Assembly (NCBI GenBank): GCA_964370435.1
Contig: CAYJJG010000002.1
Coordinates: 62,001-126,000 of the forward strand
Origin: CALVGQ01 sp964370435
GTDB lineage: Bacteria > Bacillota_I > Bacilli_A > Erysipelotrichales > Erysipelotrichaceae
Direction: 5' to 3'
DNA length: 64,000 nt
Shown here: in pieces, positions 51,446-60,249 of the stretch
Numbering within the stretch: position 1 is the stretch's first letter
Layout: the number at the start of each line of letters is the position of its first letter
Translations under genes and position numbers: made by a program
Notes under the pieces: generated by a model
Database searches by the model: none
Told to the model about the DNA's origin: nothing
Seen by the model: the letters and a program-made list of their open reading frames with translations, nothing else

Positions 51446-52840
51446 TTAACCGATTAATAAATCTGCATGAGGATATTCTACCTCATGACCTTTGTTTTTA
51501 ACTCTTTTCTTCATCATAGATAAAGCAATAGTAATTGGACCTAAGCGCCCTACAAACATTAACACAATAATAACAACTTGTCCAAACTCACTAAGTAATG
51601 GAGTAACTCCTGCTGAAAGTCCGACTGTACCGATAGCTGAAGCTATTTCAAATAATAAAGGCAAGAAAGCAATATCTTCACTGATCGACAACAACAATGT
51701 AGAAACCATGATAAAACTAAAATATAAAATTACTACCATAAAGGCTTTATTAAATATATTAGAGGACAAGGTGCGATTAAATATAGTAATCTTGTCTTTA
51801 CCACTAAACTGTAGTTTTACAAACAAAAAGATCATTACTAGAGCAGTTGTTTTTATCCCACCAGCAGTTCCCCCTGGTGAGCCACCAATTAGCATATATA
51901 GAATCATAAAAAATAAAGTTGATTCTTGTAATAAAGCAAAATCAATGGTACTAAACCCTGCAGTCCGCAGAGTTATTGATTGAAATAATGCAACCTGCAT
52001 TTGATCAAAGAAATTCATTGATGCTAAAGTAGCAGTATTTCCCATTTCTGTAAATAATATTAAGACCATGCCACTGAAGATCAAACCAAAAGTAGTCATA
52101 AGTACTACTTTTGTATGGAGATTTAAAAGAGTAAACATCTTTCTAATACTATATTTCCCTTGAATACGTCCAATAATTTTTTTTCTAAGGTCAAACCACA
52201 CTGTAAACCCTAAACCACCCAAGATGATTAAAGTAGCTACAACTGCATTTATTAAGGTGTCATTAGTATACTCCCCAAGGGATATCATTGAAAAATTATC
52301 AATACCGGCATTACAAAAAGCAGAAACAGATAAAAAGATAGCATTATACATACCTTCAAAAATACCATAAGTTGGTATAAAGCGTATCATAATAAGAAGT
52401 GCCCCTAGTACTTCAAACAAAATTGTATATTTAATAATCGACTTCAAGAACTGTGGCATATCTTGTAAAGTATCTTTATTAAGAGCATCCTGTAACATGA
52501 TTTTCTCAGAATGATATAAACGATGCTTTGTAATAGTAATAATAAAAGCAATTAAAGACATCACTCCAATACCACCAATTTGAATTAAAATCAATATGAC
52601 AGTATAACCTAGATGATTAAATTGTTCCATTATATTAATAGGAACAAGTCCAGTAACACAAGTTGCACTAGTTGCAATAAATAAGTTATCTAAATAACCT
52701 AACGGTTGTAAACGATTAGTCATCGGTAAAGATAAGAATACCGATCCCAATACAATCACAAGTATAAAACTTAATGCCAATACTCTTGTTGCTCCTATTT
52801 TTCGCATCATCTTGACGCGTAAACTATCTTCACCAAACAC
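51446..52840 (-). CDS. ktrB: Potassium/sodium uptake channel subunit KtrB
   Basis: TrkH/KtrB-type potassium channel, 464 aa, four M1-P-M2 repeats. P-loop filter segments are visible: TSATCVTGLV, SAFCNAGIDN, TLRTAGFST and SAIGTVGLSAG. GTG 52840, with GAGGG seven bases upstream, is the likely start; the upstream part of the open frame has no SD. It is divergent from the DEAD-box helicase. I see no c-di-AMP (ydaO) riboswitch in the 220-bp upstream gap. Confidence 0.92.
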   Translation of the reverse strand: MFGEDSLRVKMMRKIGATRVLALSFILVIVLGSVFLSLPMTNRLQPLGYLDNLFIATSATCVTGLVPINIMEQFNHLGYTVILILIQIGGIGVMSLIAFIITITKHRLYHSEKIMLQDALNKDTLQDMPQFLKSIIKYTILFEVLGALLIMIRFIPTYGIFEGMYNAIFLSVSAFCNAGIDNFSMISLGEYTNDTLINAVVATLIILGGLGFTVWFDLRKKIIGRIQGKYSIRKMFTLLNLHTKVVLMTTFGLIFSGMVLILFTEMGNTATLASMNFFDQMQVALFQSITLRTAGFSTIDFALLQESTLFFMILYMLIGGSPGGTAGGIKTTALVMIFLFVKLQFSGKDKITIFNRTLSSNIFNKAFMVVILYFSFIMVSTLLLSISEDIAFLPLLFEIASAIGTVGLSAGVTPLLSEFGQVVIIVLMFVGRLGPITIALSMMKKRVKNKGHEVEYPHADLLIG

Positions 52841-53005
52841 AAAGTTTCCCTCACTTTTTAATATCAAAATTCTATCATATTCGTTGTGCAAGTCAAGTAA
52901 GAATAATTAGGATAATTCAGAATTATAAGCATATTTATATTTGAAGTTGTATTTTAAGGCTTTTTTATCCAATTTTTACATTTAATAAACAAATAAAATC
53001 CTTGT

Positions 53006-53034
53006 TTTACTTTTAAACTTAGCCGTGTTATACT
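53006..53034 (+). promoter_or_regulatory. Promoter of the DEAD-box helicase gene
   Basis: TTTACT (53006-53011), 17-bp spacer, TATACT (53029-53034) with an extended TGT just before the -10. Confidence 0.7.
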
Positions 53035-53061
53035 AACAAGACTGAATGAAAGAGGAATAAA

Positions 53062-54864
53062 ATGCGATTTAATGAATTAAACTTATCAAAAGAAATGCTT
53101 AGAGCTATTGAAGATTGTGGATACACAGAAGCTACATACATTCAAAAAGCGTGTATCCCCACAGTTTTAAGCGGTGGAGATATAATTGGGCAAAGTCAAA
53201 CAGGTACTGGAAAAACCGCTGCCTTTGTTATACCTTTGTTGGAGATGTTATCACCTAGTGCGTCTAAAAGACCCCAAGCACTGATACTTTCTCCAACTAG
53301 AGAATTAGCTTTACAGGTAACTGAAGAAATTAGAAAATTTGCCAAATACAAAGAAGGACTAAGAACTGTCTGTATCTATGGTGGACAACCTATAAATAGA
53401 CAAATAATCGACCTTAAAAAAGGTGCTGATATTGTAGTAGGTACTCCTGGAAGAATCTTAGACCATATCAACAGAAGAACACTTCGATTCAATGAATGTA
53501 ACACCTTAGTGCTTGACGAAGCAGATGAAATGCTTAATATGGGCTTTCGTGAAGACATTGAAACTGTAATCAAAGCTCTTCCCGAAGAAAGACAAACAAT
53601 CTTGTTTTCAGCAACAATGCCTAGTGCTATCTTAGATATTGCTAAAGAATATCAAACTAACCCTATCCACATTAAAAACCCTGAAGTACAAATGACTTCT
53701 AATACTATTGAACAAAATTATATTGAATGTAATCAATCTGATAAACGTGCAGTATTAATGCAACTAATGCAAATCAACAACCCTAATTTAGCAATGGTAT
53801 TTTGTAATACTAAAAAGATGGTTGATGATTTAGTATCAGAACTAGTTTCTAAAGGTTTTTGGGCAGCTGGATTACATGGTGATATGAAACAAGAAATGCG
53901 AAGCTTAGTAATGGATAAATTTAAAAAGAAAAAAATCCATATCTTAGTTTGTACTGATGTTGCAGCTAGAGGAATTGATGTTGATTCTATGGATATTGTA
54001 TTCAATTTTGATTTTCCACAAGAAACAGAATATTATGTACACCGTATTGGAAGAACTGGACGCGCTGGTAAAAATGGTGTTGCTTACACTTTAATTACAC
54101 CTAGACAAAGAAATAGAATCCGTGATTTGGAACGTCTTACTAAGAGTAAATTAATAAAAAGAGAACTTCCTAGCAATGAAGAATTAAAGCAATTTCATTT
54201 AGACCAAATGAAATCACAGTTATTAGATATGTTACCCGCAAAAGAAGTCAAAGAAATAAAAACGTTATTAAAAGATATTACTAAAGAAGGCTATAGCTAT
54301 GAGGAGCTTGCCTGTGCCTTGACACATAAACTTATTGGCGATGATGTTTTCAAAGCTATATCGAAACCAAAAGAAAGTGATCGAGTTACAACTAAATCAT
54401 TTAAGAAAACAAAAATGTTGTTAGATTTGGGTAGACGTCAAGAGTTAGCTGCTGCACATGTTGTAAGTGCTATTGCAGAGGCTAGTGGAATACGTGGAAG
54501 TGATATTGGAAAAATTCTTATTGGCGAACGCGAAACTACTGTTGAAATCCCTAGTGATTTAGCAGTGATGATTCAAGAAGCTGTACATAAGACAACAATT
54601 CATGGCTTTGTTGTAAAGGCAACTTTGCTAACTAAAGATGATTCAAGAAAAAATGAGCGTCGAAGTAATACTAAAGATACTAGCACAAATAAAAAAAGAA
54701 TCAAAACATCGAATAGTGAAAAAGGCGCTTCTAGAAAAAGTAATAAAGATTCCAACGAACAACCTCGTTCTAGAAAAAGCACTAAAGACTTTAAAGAACA
54801 ACCTCGCTCTAGAAAAAGCAGCAAAGATTTTAAAGAACAGCCACGTTCTAGAAAAAAGAAATAA
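53062..54864 (+). CDS. DEAD-box RNA helicase with DbpA-type RNA-binding domain and repeat tail
   Basis: 600 aa. Helicase core (1-370) with the Q motif, AQSQTGTGKTAAF (motif I), PTRELA, GTPGR, VLDEADEML, SAT, and HRIGRTGRAG (motif VI). A DbpA-like RNA-binding domain lies at about 440-530 (KMLLDLGRRQELAAAHVVSAI, GSDIGKILIGERETTVEIP). The basic tail (530-600) ends in three copies of a 13-residue unit. CshA/DeaD-type helicases assist ribosome assembly and mRNA decay in the cold; DbpA-type domains bind 23S rRNA. Which role applies is not decided. SD AAAGAGG. Confidence 0.93.
   Translation: MRFNELNLSKEMLRAIEDCGYTEATYIQKACIPTVLSGGDIIGQSQTGTGKTAAFVIPLLEMLSPSASKRPQALILSPTRELALQVTEEIRKFAKYKEGLRTVCIYGGQPINRQIIDLKKGADIVVGTPGRILDHINRRTLRFNECNTLVLDEADEMLNMGFREDIETVIKALPEERQTILFSATMPSAILDIAKEYQTNPIHIKNPEVQMTSNTIEQNYIECNQSDKRAVLMQLMQINNPNLAMVFCNTKKMVDDLVSELVSKGFWAAGLHGDMKQEMRSLVMDKFKKKKIHILVCTDVAARGIDVDSMDIVFNFDFPQETEYYVHRIGRTGRAGKNGVAYTLITPRQRNRIRDLERLTKSKLIKRELPSNEELKQFHLDQMKSQLLDMLPAKEVKEIKTLLKDITKEGYSYEELACALTHKLIGDDVFKAISKPKESDRVTTKSFKKTKMLLDLGRRQELAAAHVVSAIAEASGIRGSDIGKILIGERETTVEIPSDLAVMIQEAVHKTTIHGFVVKATLLTKDDSRKNERRSNTKDTSTNKKRIKTSNSEKGASRKSNKDSNEQPRSRKSTKDFKEQPRSRKSSKDFKEQPRSRKKK
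54730..54861 (+). repeat. 13-residue (39-bp) tandem repeats in the helicase tail
   Basis: Three units of SRKSxKDxxEQPR at 54730-54768, 54769-54807 and 54808-54846, then a partial SRKKK. Units 2 and 3 differ at few bases, so the array is recent and may vary in copy number between strains. Confidence 0.9.
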
Positions 54865-54870
54865 TGTAGT

Positions 54871-54898
54871 GTGATGAGTTTATGCTCATCACTTTTTT
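54871..54898 (+). terminator. Terminator after the DEAD-box helicase gene
   Basis: GTGATGAG (54871-54878) pairs with CTCATCAC (54885-54892), 6-nt loop, then six T. Confidence 0.9.
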
Positions 54899-54930
54899 AT
54901 TGAAAAACGATTACATAAGCCCTTTATTAA

Positions 54931-54963
54931 TAGTTTGAATTTCAAACTACTACATGATAGAAT
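54931..54963 (+). promoter_or_regulatory. Promoter of the lipid kinase gene with a FabT-like operator
   Basis: TTGAAT (54935-54940), 17-bp spacer, TAGAAT (54958-54963) with a TGA extension. A perfect palindrome with arms TAGTTTGAA (54931-54939) and TTCAAACTA (54941-54949) around a central T overlaps the -35. The core TTTGA-N3-TCAAA matches the FabT operator of streptococcal fatty-acid genes. Confidence 0.7.
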
Positions 54964-54992
54964 AAACAAGTATATTTAAAGGAGACACAAAA

Positions 54993-55892
54993 ATGAGACA
55001 TATATTTATTGTTAATCCAATATCAGGTAAAAATAAAAAAGCTACCCTTATTGCAGATATAGAAGAACTAGCACATCAAAAAAAATTAGATTATGAAATT
55101 CTAATTACGCAATATCCAAAACATGCTACGGAACTTGCTTCAAAGTATTCTATCAAAGATGATGTTTGCTTATATTCTATTGGTGGTGATGGAACAGCTT
55201 ATGAAATATTAAATGGGCTTAAAGATCAAGTGTGTTTATCGATAATACCAAGTGGAACAGGTAATGATTTCTATCGCATGATAAGTGATACTACCGCTAC
55301 CACATTTAAGCAACAACTTTTAGATGCCATCGAAGGAAAAATAGTTTATGTTGACTATGGAATTAATAATCATACCCGATTCTTAAACTGCACTACTATT
55401 GGTTTAGATGCTGAAATTAACTATCGCGCTTCTTCTGAAATTAGAAATCAATATTTACCAGGTGGTCTTACTTATGTAGTTGCTGCAGTGTCAAAGATTG
55501 TCGAGGCAAAGCCAGTGACTTTAACAATTGAAACAGAAAATGAAAAATGGACACAAAGTTGTTCGCTTTGTGCCATTATGAATGGATGTTATTATGGAGG
55601 TGGTTTTATCCCTACTCCATCAGCCATAATTAATGATGGCTATTTTGACTTGTGCATAGTTGAAAAGCTAAGTAGAGCTAAAATGATGAGCTTACTTACT
55701 AAATATATGAAAGGAAAACATACCGATTTAGCAGTAGTTAAAATGATAAAAGCTAAAAAAGTAATGATTACTTCGCAAGAAGAAACCATTATGCAATCTG
55801 ATGGTGAATGTTTCCATGAAAAGAAAATTCATTTAGAAATTATGCACAAAGCTTTAAAACTTAAAGTACCTCAATACTCAAAATTACAATAA
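54993..55892 (+). CDS. dagK: Diacylglycerol kinase/YegS-family lipid kinase
   Basis: DAGK catalytic-domain protein, 299 aa. IVNPISGKNKK at the N-terminus, IGGDGTAYEILNGL (nucleotide loop), IPSGTGNDFYRM and the late LCAIMNGCYYGGGFIPTPSAIINDGYFDLCIVEKL are typical of soluble DgkB/YegS kinases, which recycle diacylglycerol to phosphatidic acid. The palindrome over its promoter looks like a fatty-acid-synthesis operator, consistent with a lipid role. It converges on the MATE gene with one base between stops. SD AAAGGAGA. Confidence 0.9.
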   Translation: MRHIFIVNPISGKNKKATLIADIEELAHQKKLDYEILITQYPKHATELASKYSIKDDVCLYSIGGDGTAYEILNGLKDQVCLSIIPSGTGNDFYRMISDTTATTFKQQLLDAIEGKIVYVDYGINNHTRFLNCTTIGLDAEINYRASSEIRNQYLPGGLTYVVAAVSKIVEAKPVTLTIETENEKWTQSCSLCAIMNGCYYGGGFIPTPSAIINDGYFDLCIVEKLSRAKMMSLLTKYMKGKHTDLAVVKMIKAKKVMITSQEETIMQSDGECFHEKKIHLEIMHKALKLKVPQYSKLQ

Positions 55893-55893
55893 T

Positions 55894-57225
55894 TTACATA
55901 TATTGATAATCTTTTCGATTAATCCATAGCATATAAGCGCTAAAAGCTAATGCTACAAGCTCAGCTAAGGGCACTGCTAACCAAACACCAGTAACACCGA
56001 TAAAAGAAGGTAAAATCACAATGAACGGTGCTATTAGGGCAAATGTTCTGATAAAGGATAATAAGGCAGAGATTTTACCATTAGATAATGCTGTAAAAAG
56101 TGCAGATGCATAGGCATTGAATCCTTTTACTAAAAAAGCAAAAGAGAATAGTTTTAGTCCAAGTAGAGCAATTTCCATAACTGCTCTATTTTCGCCTGAA
56201 AATATACCTACAATCTGATTTGATAAAAGATTGGCACTTATGAACATACTTATCGAAATAATACTAATAAATACTAAACTGATAGTGTGTAATTTTTTTA
56301 AATTTGCTATATTACCTTCTCCATAATTATAGCTAATAAGCGGAGAGACACCACTACAATAGCCAATAAATAAAGCACTCAATAAAAACTCTGCATATAA
56401 TATAATAGTGATAGCAGCAATACCATCAACACCTAAAAGCTGCTTTGTAATGATATTGAATAAAAAAGTTGTTAATGCAACAGATAAATTAATGACCATT
56501 TCAGAAGATCCATTACTACAAGCTTGCATTAAAATTTTATTTTCAAAGCGTACCTTTATTAAACTTAAGGTACTCTTTTTATTAAGAGTAAAATATAGCA
56601 GTCCAAAAATACCTGGAATAGCATAACTAATGCCTGTTGCAACTGCAGCTCCAGCTATACCCATATTCAACTCTGCAATAAAGATATAGTCTAATACGAT
56701 GTTACACACTCCTCCTAATATAGTAGTAATTAGTCCTAACATCGGTTTTCCTGCAGTAACAAAAAAGGTTTGAAATAATAACTGTAACATTAATAAAGTA
56801 GTAAATAAAAAGATCAGTGAAATATAATCATAAGCATAAGTGTAGGTTTCTATTGATGCTCCTAAAACTATAAGTATCGGGTCTATAAAAATTATTCCAA
56901 AAACCGAAATTATAAGTGCAAGAATAATTGCAAAATAGATAATCATCGAGAAACTTTTTCTAGCTTCTTCATTCTTTTTCTCTCCCATTTGTTTTGCAAC
57001 TATAGCACTTCCTCCTGTTGCAAGCATAATACCGATAGCCATAATTACATTAATAATAGGATATACAATATTAATCGCAGAAAGTGCTTCAGTACCTATT
57101 AGATTAGATACAAAAATACCATCAACCATTGAATAAATAGATAAAAAAAACATCATAATGATAGTCGGTAAAGTATATTTTAAAGTATGATAATAACTAA
57201 TTTTTATAGCTAAGGGATTAGACAT
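55894..57225 (-). CDS. MATE-family multidrug/cation exporter
   Basis: 443 aa, twelve predicted transmembrane helices in two halves. MMFFLSIYSMVDGIFVSNLIG near the N-terminus is the common MATE opening, with ATGGSAIVAKQMGEKK and, in the second half, YCSGVSPLISYNYGEGN. Antiporter for drugs or organic cations; the substrate is unknown. SD GGAGGAG. No regulator nearby. Confidence 0.9.
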   Translation of the reverse strand: MSNPLAIKISYYHTLKYTLPTIIMMFFLSIYSMVDGIFVSNLIGTEALSAINIVYPIINVIMAIGIMLATGGSAIVAKQMGEKKNEEARKSFSMIIYFAIILALIISVFGIIFIDPILIVLGASIETYTYAYDYISLIFLFTTLLMLQLLFQTFFVTAGKPMLGLITTILGGVCNIVLDYIFIAELNMGIAGAAVATGISYAIPGIFGLLYFTLNKKSTLSLIKVRFENKILMQACSNGSSEMVINLSVALTTFLFNIITKQLLGVDGIAAITIILYAEFLLSALFIGYCSGVSPLISYNYGEGNIANLKKLHTISLVFISIISISMFISANLLSNQIVGIFSGENRAVMEIALLGLKLFSFAFLVKGFNAYASALFTALSNGKISALLSFIRTFALIAPFIVILPSFIGVTGVWLAVPLAELVALAFSAYMLWINRKDYQYM

Positions 57226-57320
57226 AATTGCTCCTCCTTCAAGCCTTTTAATATTACTTTATCAACCTAGTTATGTCAAACAGATTATTTATAAGTATCC
57301 TTTCTTTTTATAATCGCAAT

Positions 57321-57348
57321 AAAAAAAGACAGAAAACTATTCTGCCTT
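57321..57348 (-). terminator. Terminator after obgE
   Basis: AAGACAGAA (57326-57334) pairs with TTCTGCCTT (57340-57348) with one G-U, followed by seven T on the minus strand. Confidence 0.85.
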
Positions 57349-57356
57349 AATCAATA

Positions 57357-58643
57357 TTAATGTTCTATAAATTCAAACCCATACTCTTTTATAAATACAG
57401 TATCTCCTTCAACACAGCCTGCTTCTCTTAAAGCATCATCAACACCCATTTTTCTTAGTGTTGAACCAAAACGATACACATTAGAATCATTCTCAAAATT
57501 AGTCATGTCAAAGAGTTTCTCAACTCGCTCACCTACTACTTGCCAACGATTATTACCAAGATTTTTGATAGTGAAAGCCGGCCCCTCATCAACGAATTTA
57601 TAAAGTACACCATCAGTAGTTTCTTTTTTCTCATCATTGAGCAAGAAATCTGGTGTTTTCGCTAATAAATCAGCAACATGATAAAGAACATCATCTAATC
57701 CTTCTGCAATAATAGTAATAGTTTCAAATACCGTAACATCAGGATAAGCTTCTTTAAAACGTTTTAAATTTTCTTGAGCATCTTCTAAATCCATTTTATT
57801 AGCTAACACTACTTGTGGTCGCTCTATTAAGCGTAATTGATATTGCTCTAACTCTTCATTAATAATGCGATAATCCTCTACAGGATCTCTTCCATCATTA
57901 GCTCCCATATCGACTATGTGTATTAATACACGACAGCGCTCAATATGACGTAAGAACTGGTGTCCTAATCCTTTTCCCTGACTTGCACCCTCAATAAGAC
58001 CAGGTAAATCAGCCATCACAAATGAACGACCATCTTTTACTTGTACTACACCTAAATTAGGAACAATTGTAGTAAAATGATAATCAGCAATTTCTGGTTT
58101 AGCTTTAGATACTACCGATAACAAGGTAGATTTTCCAACTGAAGGATATCCTACAAGACCTGCATCAGCTAACAGTTTTAATTCTACTACTATTTCTTTT
58201 TCTTGGCCAGGTTCACCCTGCTCACAATAATCAGGAGCACTATTTCTTCCACTAGCAAAATGCCAGTTTCCGCGCCCTCCTTTACCACCTTGAGCTATTA
58301 TAGCTCTTTGTTTAGGTTTGGTAAGATCTGCTAAGGTAGCAAGGGTTTTATTATCCTTAATTATTGTCCCTAGTGGAACTTTAATTATAATATCATCACC
58401 ATCTGCACCATGCATTTTTTTAATCTTTCCACTGCCACCATCTTTAGCAACATATAGTCGATTATAACGTAAATCAAGTAAGGTCGATTTATTAGAATCA
58501 GCTTCAAATATAATATCTCCACCTCGTCCGCCATCGCCTCCTGAAGGTCCACCTAGGGGAACATATTTTTCACGACGAAAGGCTACAAGTCCATTACCAC
58601 CTTTTCCCGCTTTTAGTTTAATCTTTACGCGATCTATAAACAT
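57357..58643 (-). CDS. obgE: GTPase ObgE
   Basis: Essential ribosome-associated GTPase, 428 aa. Glycine-rich Obg fold at 1-158, G domain with GYPSVGKSTLL (G1), DLPGLIEGA (G3) and LANKMDL (G4), and a C-terminal OCT domain at about 350-425, which marks the Bacillota form. A 13-codon upstream extension is rejected; AAAGGAG precedes ATG 58643. It sits downstream of rplU-prp-rpmA behind a moderate terminator, so it may be expressed partly by readthrough. Confidence 0.98.
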   Translation of the reverse strand: MFIDRVKIKLKAGKGGNGLVAFRREKYVPLGGPSGGDGGRGGDIIFEADSNKSTLLDLRYNRLYVAKDGGSGKIKKMHGADGDDIIIKVPLGTIIKDNKTLATLADLTKPKQRAIIAQGGKGGRGNWHFASGRNSAPDYCEQGEPGQEKEIVVELKLLADAGLVGYPSVGKSTLLSVVSKAKPEIADYHFTTIVPNLGVVQVKDGRSFVMADLPGLIEGASQGKGLGHQFLRHIERCRVLIHIVDMGANDGRDPVEDYRIINEELEQYQLRLIERPQVVLANKMDLEDAQENLKRFKEAYPDVTVFETITIIAEGLDDVLYHVADLLAKTPDFLLNDEKKETTDGVLYKFVDEGPAFTIKNLGNNRWQVVGERVEKLFDMTNFENDSNVYRFGSTLRKMGVDDALREAGCVEGDTVFIKEYGFEFIEH

Positions 58644-58664
58644 TGTTTTACTCCTTTCTTTAAT

Positions 58665-58692
58665 GAAAAATAAAATCCCCATAAGGGGATTT
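58665..58692 (-). terminator. Terminator or attenuator between rpmA and obgE
   Basis: AAATCCCC (58673-58680) pairs with GGGGATTT (58685-58692), 4-nt loop, followed by TATTTTTC on the minus strand. Confidence 0.7.
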
Positions 58693-58696
58693 AAAA

Positions 58697-58981
58697 TTAT
58701 GCAACAGGGTATACAGAAACTTTAGTCTTCTTTTTCCCTAAACGCTCAAATTTCACAGTACCACTACACTTTGCAAACAATGTGTCATCTGCCCCACGAC
58801 CTACATTAGTTCCTGGGTGAATTTTAGTACCGCGTTGACGATAAAGAATTGATCCTGCAGTAGCGTGTTGTCCATCTGCCTTTTTTGCCCCTAAACGTTT
58901 AGAATGAGAATCACGACCATTTTTCGTTGACCCTACCCCTTTTTTAGATGCAAATAATTGGATATTTAATAATAATTTCAT
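58697..58981 (-). CDS. rpmA: 50S ribosomal protein L27
   Basis: 94 aa. The N-terminus carries the Firmicute extension LNIQLF before ASKKG, the sequence removed by the Prp protease; this differs slightly from the usual LNLQFF. Body: KNGRDSHSKRLGAKKADGQHATAGSILYRQRGTK. L27's N-terminus reaches the peptidyl-transferase centre, so cleavage is essential. Prp is encoded immediately upstream. Confidence 0.98.
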   Translation of the reverse strand: MKLLLNIQLFASKKGVGSTKNGRDSHSKRLGAKKADGQHATAGSILYRQRGTKIHPGTNVGRGADDTLFAKCSGTVKFERLGKKKTKVSVYPVA

Positions 58982-58984
58982 GGC

Positions 58985-59299
58985 TTACACCTCCATCTTC
59001 TTTATTTTTATATAGTTAGCATAGCTTGTCTCAACCGTTTCCAATTGAACAAGTGCCGTTTTTATAACTATTTGGATTGTATCACTTTCTTCAAGTATAC
59101 TAATTTTAAAGTAACCATTAGCTACTTCATAATTAAATCCAGTAGTACAGAGCTCTACTAGAGCATTATAAGTACCATACATAATAGAACTTACTCCTGC
59201 ACAAACTAAATCTTGACCAGACTTCGCATAATTAGCGTGTCCACTGACTTCTAATTCTTGAATTTTATCTTGATTTAGCAAAACATTAACCTTAATCAT
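58985..59299 (-). CDS. prp: Ribosomal-processing cysteine protease Prp
   Basis: 104 aa. Catalytic histidine and cysteine lie in SGHANYAKSGQDLVCAGVSSIMYG, the family motif. It removes the N-terminal extension of L27, encoded 3 bp downstream, and is cotranscribed with L21 upstream. Confidence 0.96.
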   Translation of the reverse strand: MIKVNVLLNQDKIQELEVSGHANYAKSGQDLVCAGVSSIMYGTYNALVELCTTGFNYEVANGYFKISILEESDTIQIVIKTALVQLETVETSYANYIKIKKMEV

Positions 59300-59302
59300 A
59301 AA

Positions 59303-59614
59303 TTAAGCTTCAATTTTAGTAACAGTTAATTTCGTATAAGGTTGTCTATGACCTTGTTTACGATGACTTGAACCGTTTTTCGCTTTGTACTTGAAGATAA
59401 CGATTTTTCTCTCTTTACCTTGTTTTTCAACTGTACAAGTAACTTTAGCATTTTTTACGTATGGTGTACCTAATTTTAAAGTCTTATTAGAAACAGCAAC
59501 AACTTTATCTAATACTACTTCAGCTCCTTCTTCAACATTTAGTTTTTCAACAAAAATTGATTGTCCTTCTTCAACACGAAGCTGTTTTCCACCAGTTTCA
59601 ACGATAGCATACAT
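59303..59614 (-). CDS. rplU: 50S ribosomal protein L21
   Basis: 103 aa. YAIVETGGKQLRVEEGQ, then the C-terminal KRKKxR-like region NGSSHRKQGHRQPYTKLTVTKI. First gene of rplU-prp-rpmA-obgE, preceded by an L21 leader and GGAGG. Confidence 0.98.
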   Translation of the reverse strand: MYAIVETGGKQLRVEEGQSIFVEKLNVEEGAEVVLDKVVAVSNKTLKLGTPYVKNAKVTCTVEKQGKERKIVIFKYKAKNGSSHRKQGHRQPYTKLTVTKIEA

Positions 59615-59719
59615 GTGTTTGCACCTCCTTCATTTATTTTTCTTAGACTCGCCATTACAGGAGGCTTTTGCACTTAATTCCTGTTTTGAGCGGTTGTAGA
59701 CCCAAAGGGTGCTAACAAC
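59615..59719 (-). promoter_or_regulatory. Ribosomal protein L21 leader
   Basis: The 5' UTR contains the conserved features of the Bacillota L21 leader RNA: GGTCTACAACCGCTCAAAAC, then a pairing between ACAGGA and TCCTGT (about 59657-59693) and GGCGAGTC before the SD. Such leaders mediate autoregulation by L21. Confidence 0.85.
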
Positions 59720-59725
59720 ATAGTG

Positions 59726-59754
59726 ATACTACCATATTTTAAGCTTAACGTCAA
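59726..59754 (-). promoter_or_regulatory. Promoter of the rplU operon
   Basis: TTGACG (59749-59754), 17-bp spacer, TAGTAT (59726-59731) with TGG extension, minus strand. Confidence 0.85.
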
Positions 59755-59817
59755 GAAAAACCACAATAAGACAACACAAAATCATAATTAAATAATATAA
59801 TAGCTATTCTTATCACA

Positions 59818-60237
59818 TTAGGTAACTTCTTCCTCATTAATGAAGTTTTTAATCATAGCTTCACTATACGATAGTAATCGTCCAAACTCGGCCGCAATAG
59901 TCTTTCTAGTTTCAGCATGATAACTATTGTTTTTAAGCAATTCTTCACGCTGTAGCTTTAAATTTAAATAAGTTTCAAGTACTTCTTTCTTCTTAAAAAA
60001 TAAATACACCATCATATTTTCTTGATCTTCATTTTTAAATAATTCACTTTTAAGTAAAGCTTCTTCCAAATAATAAGATACTTGATAGCGTTCACAAAGT
60101 TCGACTACAAAGGGTTCATACTGCAAAGCATCTTTAAAATCCTTCATAGGATGACTTAAGGCAAGGTCTTTTACTTCAGCTTTTACAATTTCACAAAAAG
60201 CATCCATAACCCCACAGTTATAATCAAAATTAGCCAT
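59818..60237 (-). CDS. Hypothetical helical protein (139 aa)
   Basis: Soluble, predicted almost entirely helical, with paired segments such as FKDALQYEPFVVELCERYQVSYYLEEALL and a charged C-terminus ending NEEEVT. No motif recognised. It follows the methyltransferase gene by 12 bp and is the last gene of the two-component system 2 operon. SD AAAGGAGATA. Confidence 0.75.
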   Translation of the reverse strand: MANFDYNCGVMDAFCEIVKAEVKDLALSHPMKDFKDALQYEPFVVELCERYQVSYYLEEALLKSELFKNEDQENMMVYLFFKKKEVLETYLNLKLQREELLKNNSYHAETRKTIAAEFGRLLSYSEAMIKNFINEEEVT

Positions 60238-60249
60238 GGCTTATCTCCT

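Noticed and set aside
52841..53061. c-di-AMP (ydaO) riboswitch upstream of ktrB
   Set aside because: The gap is AT-rich, lacks the conserved G-rich core and hairpins of that riboswitch, and is partly occupied by the divergent helicase promoter.
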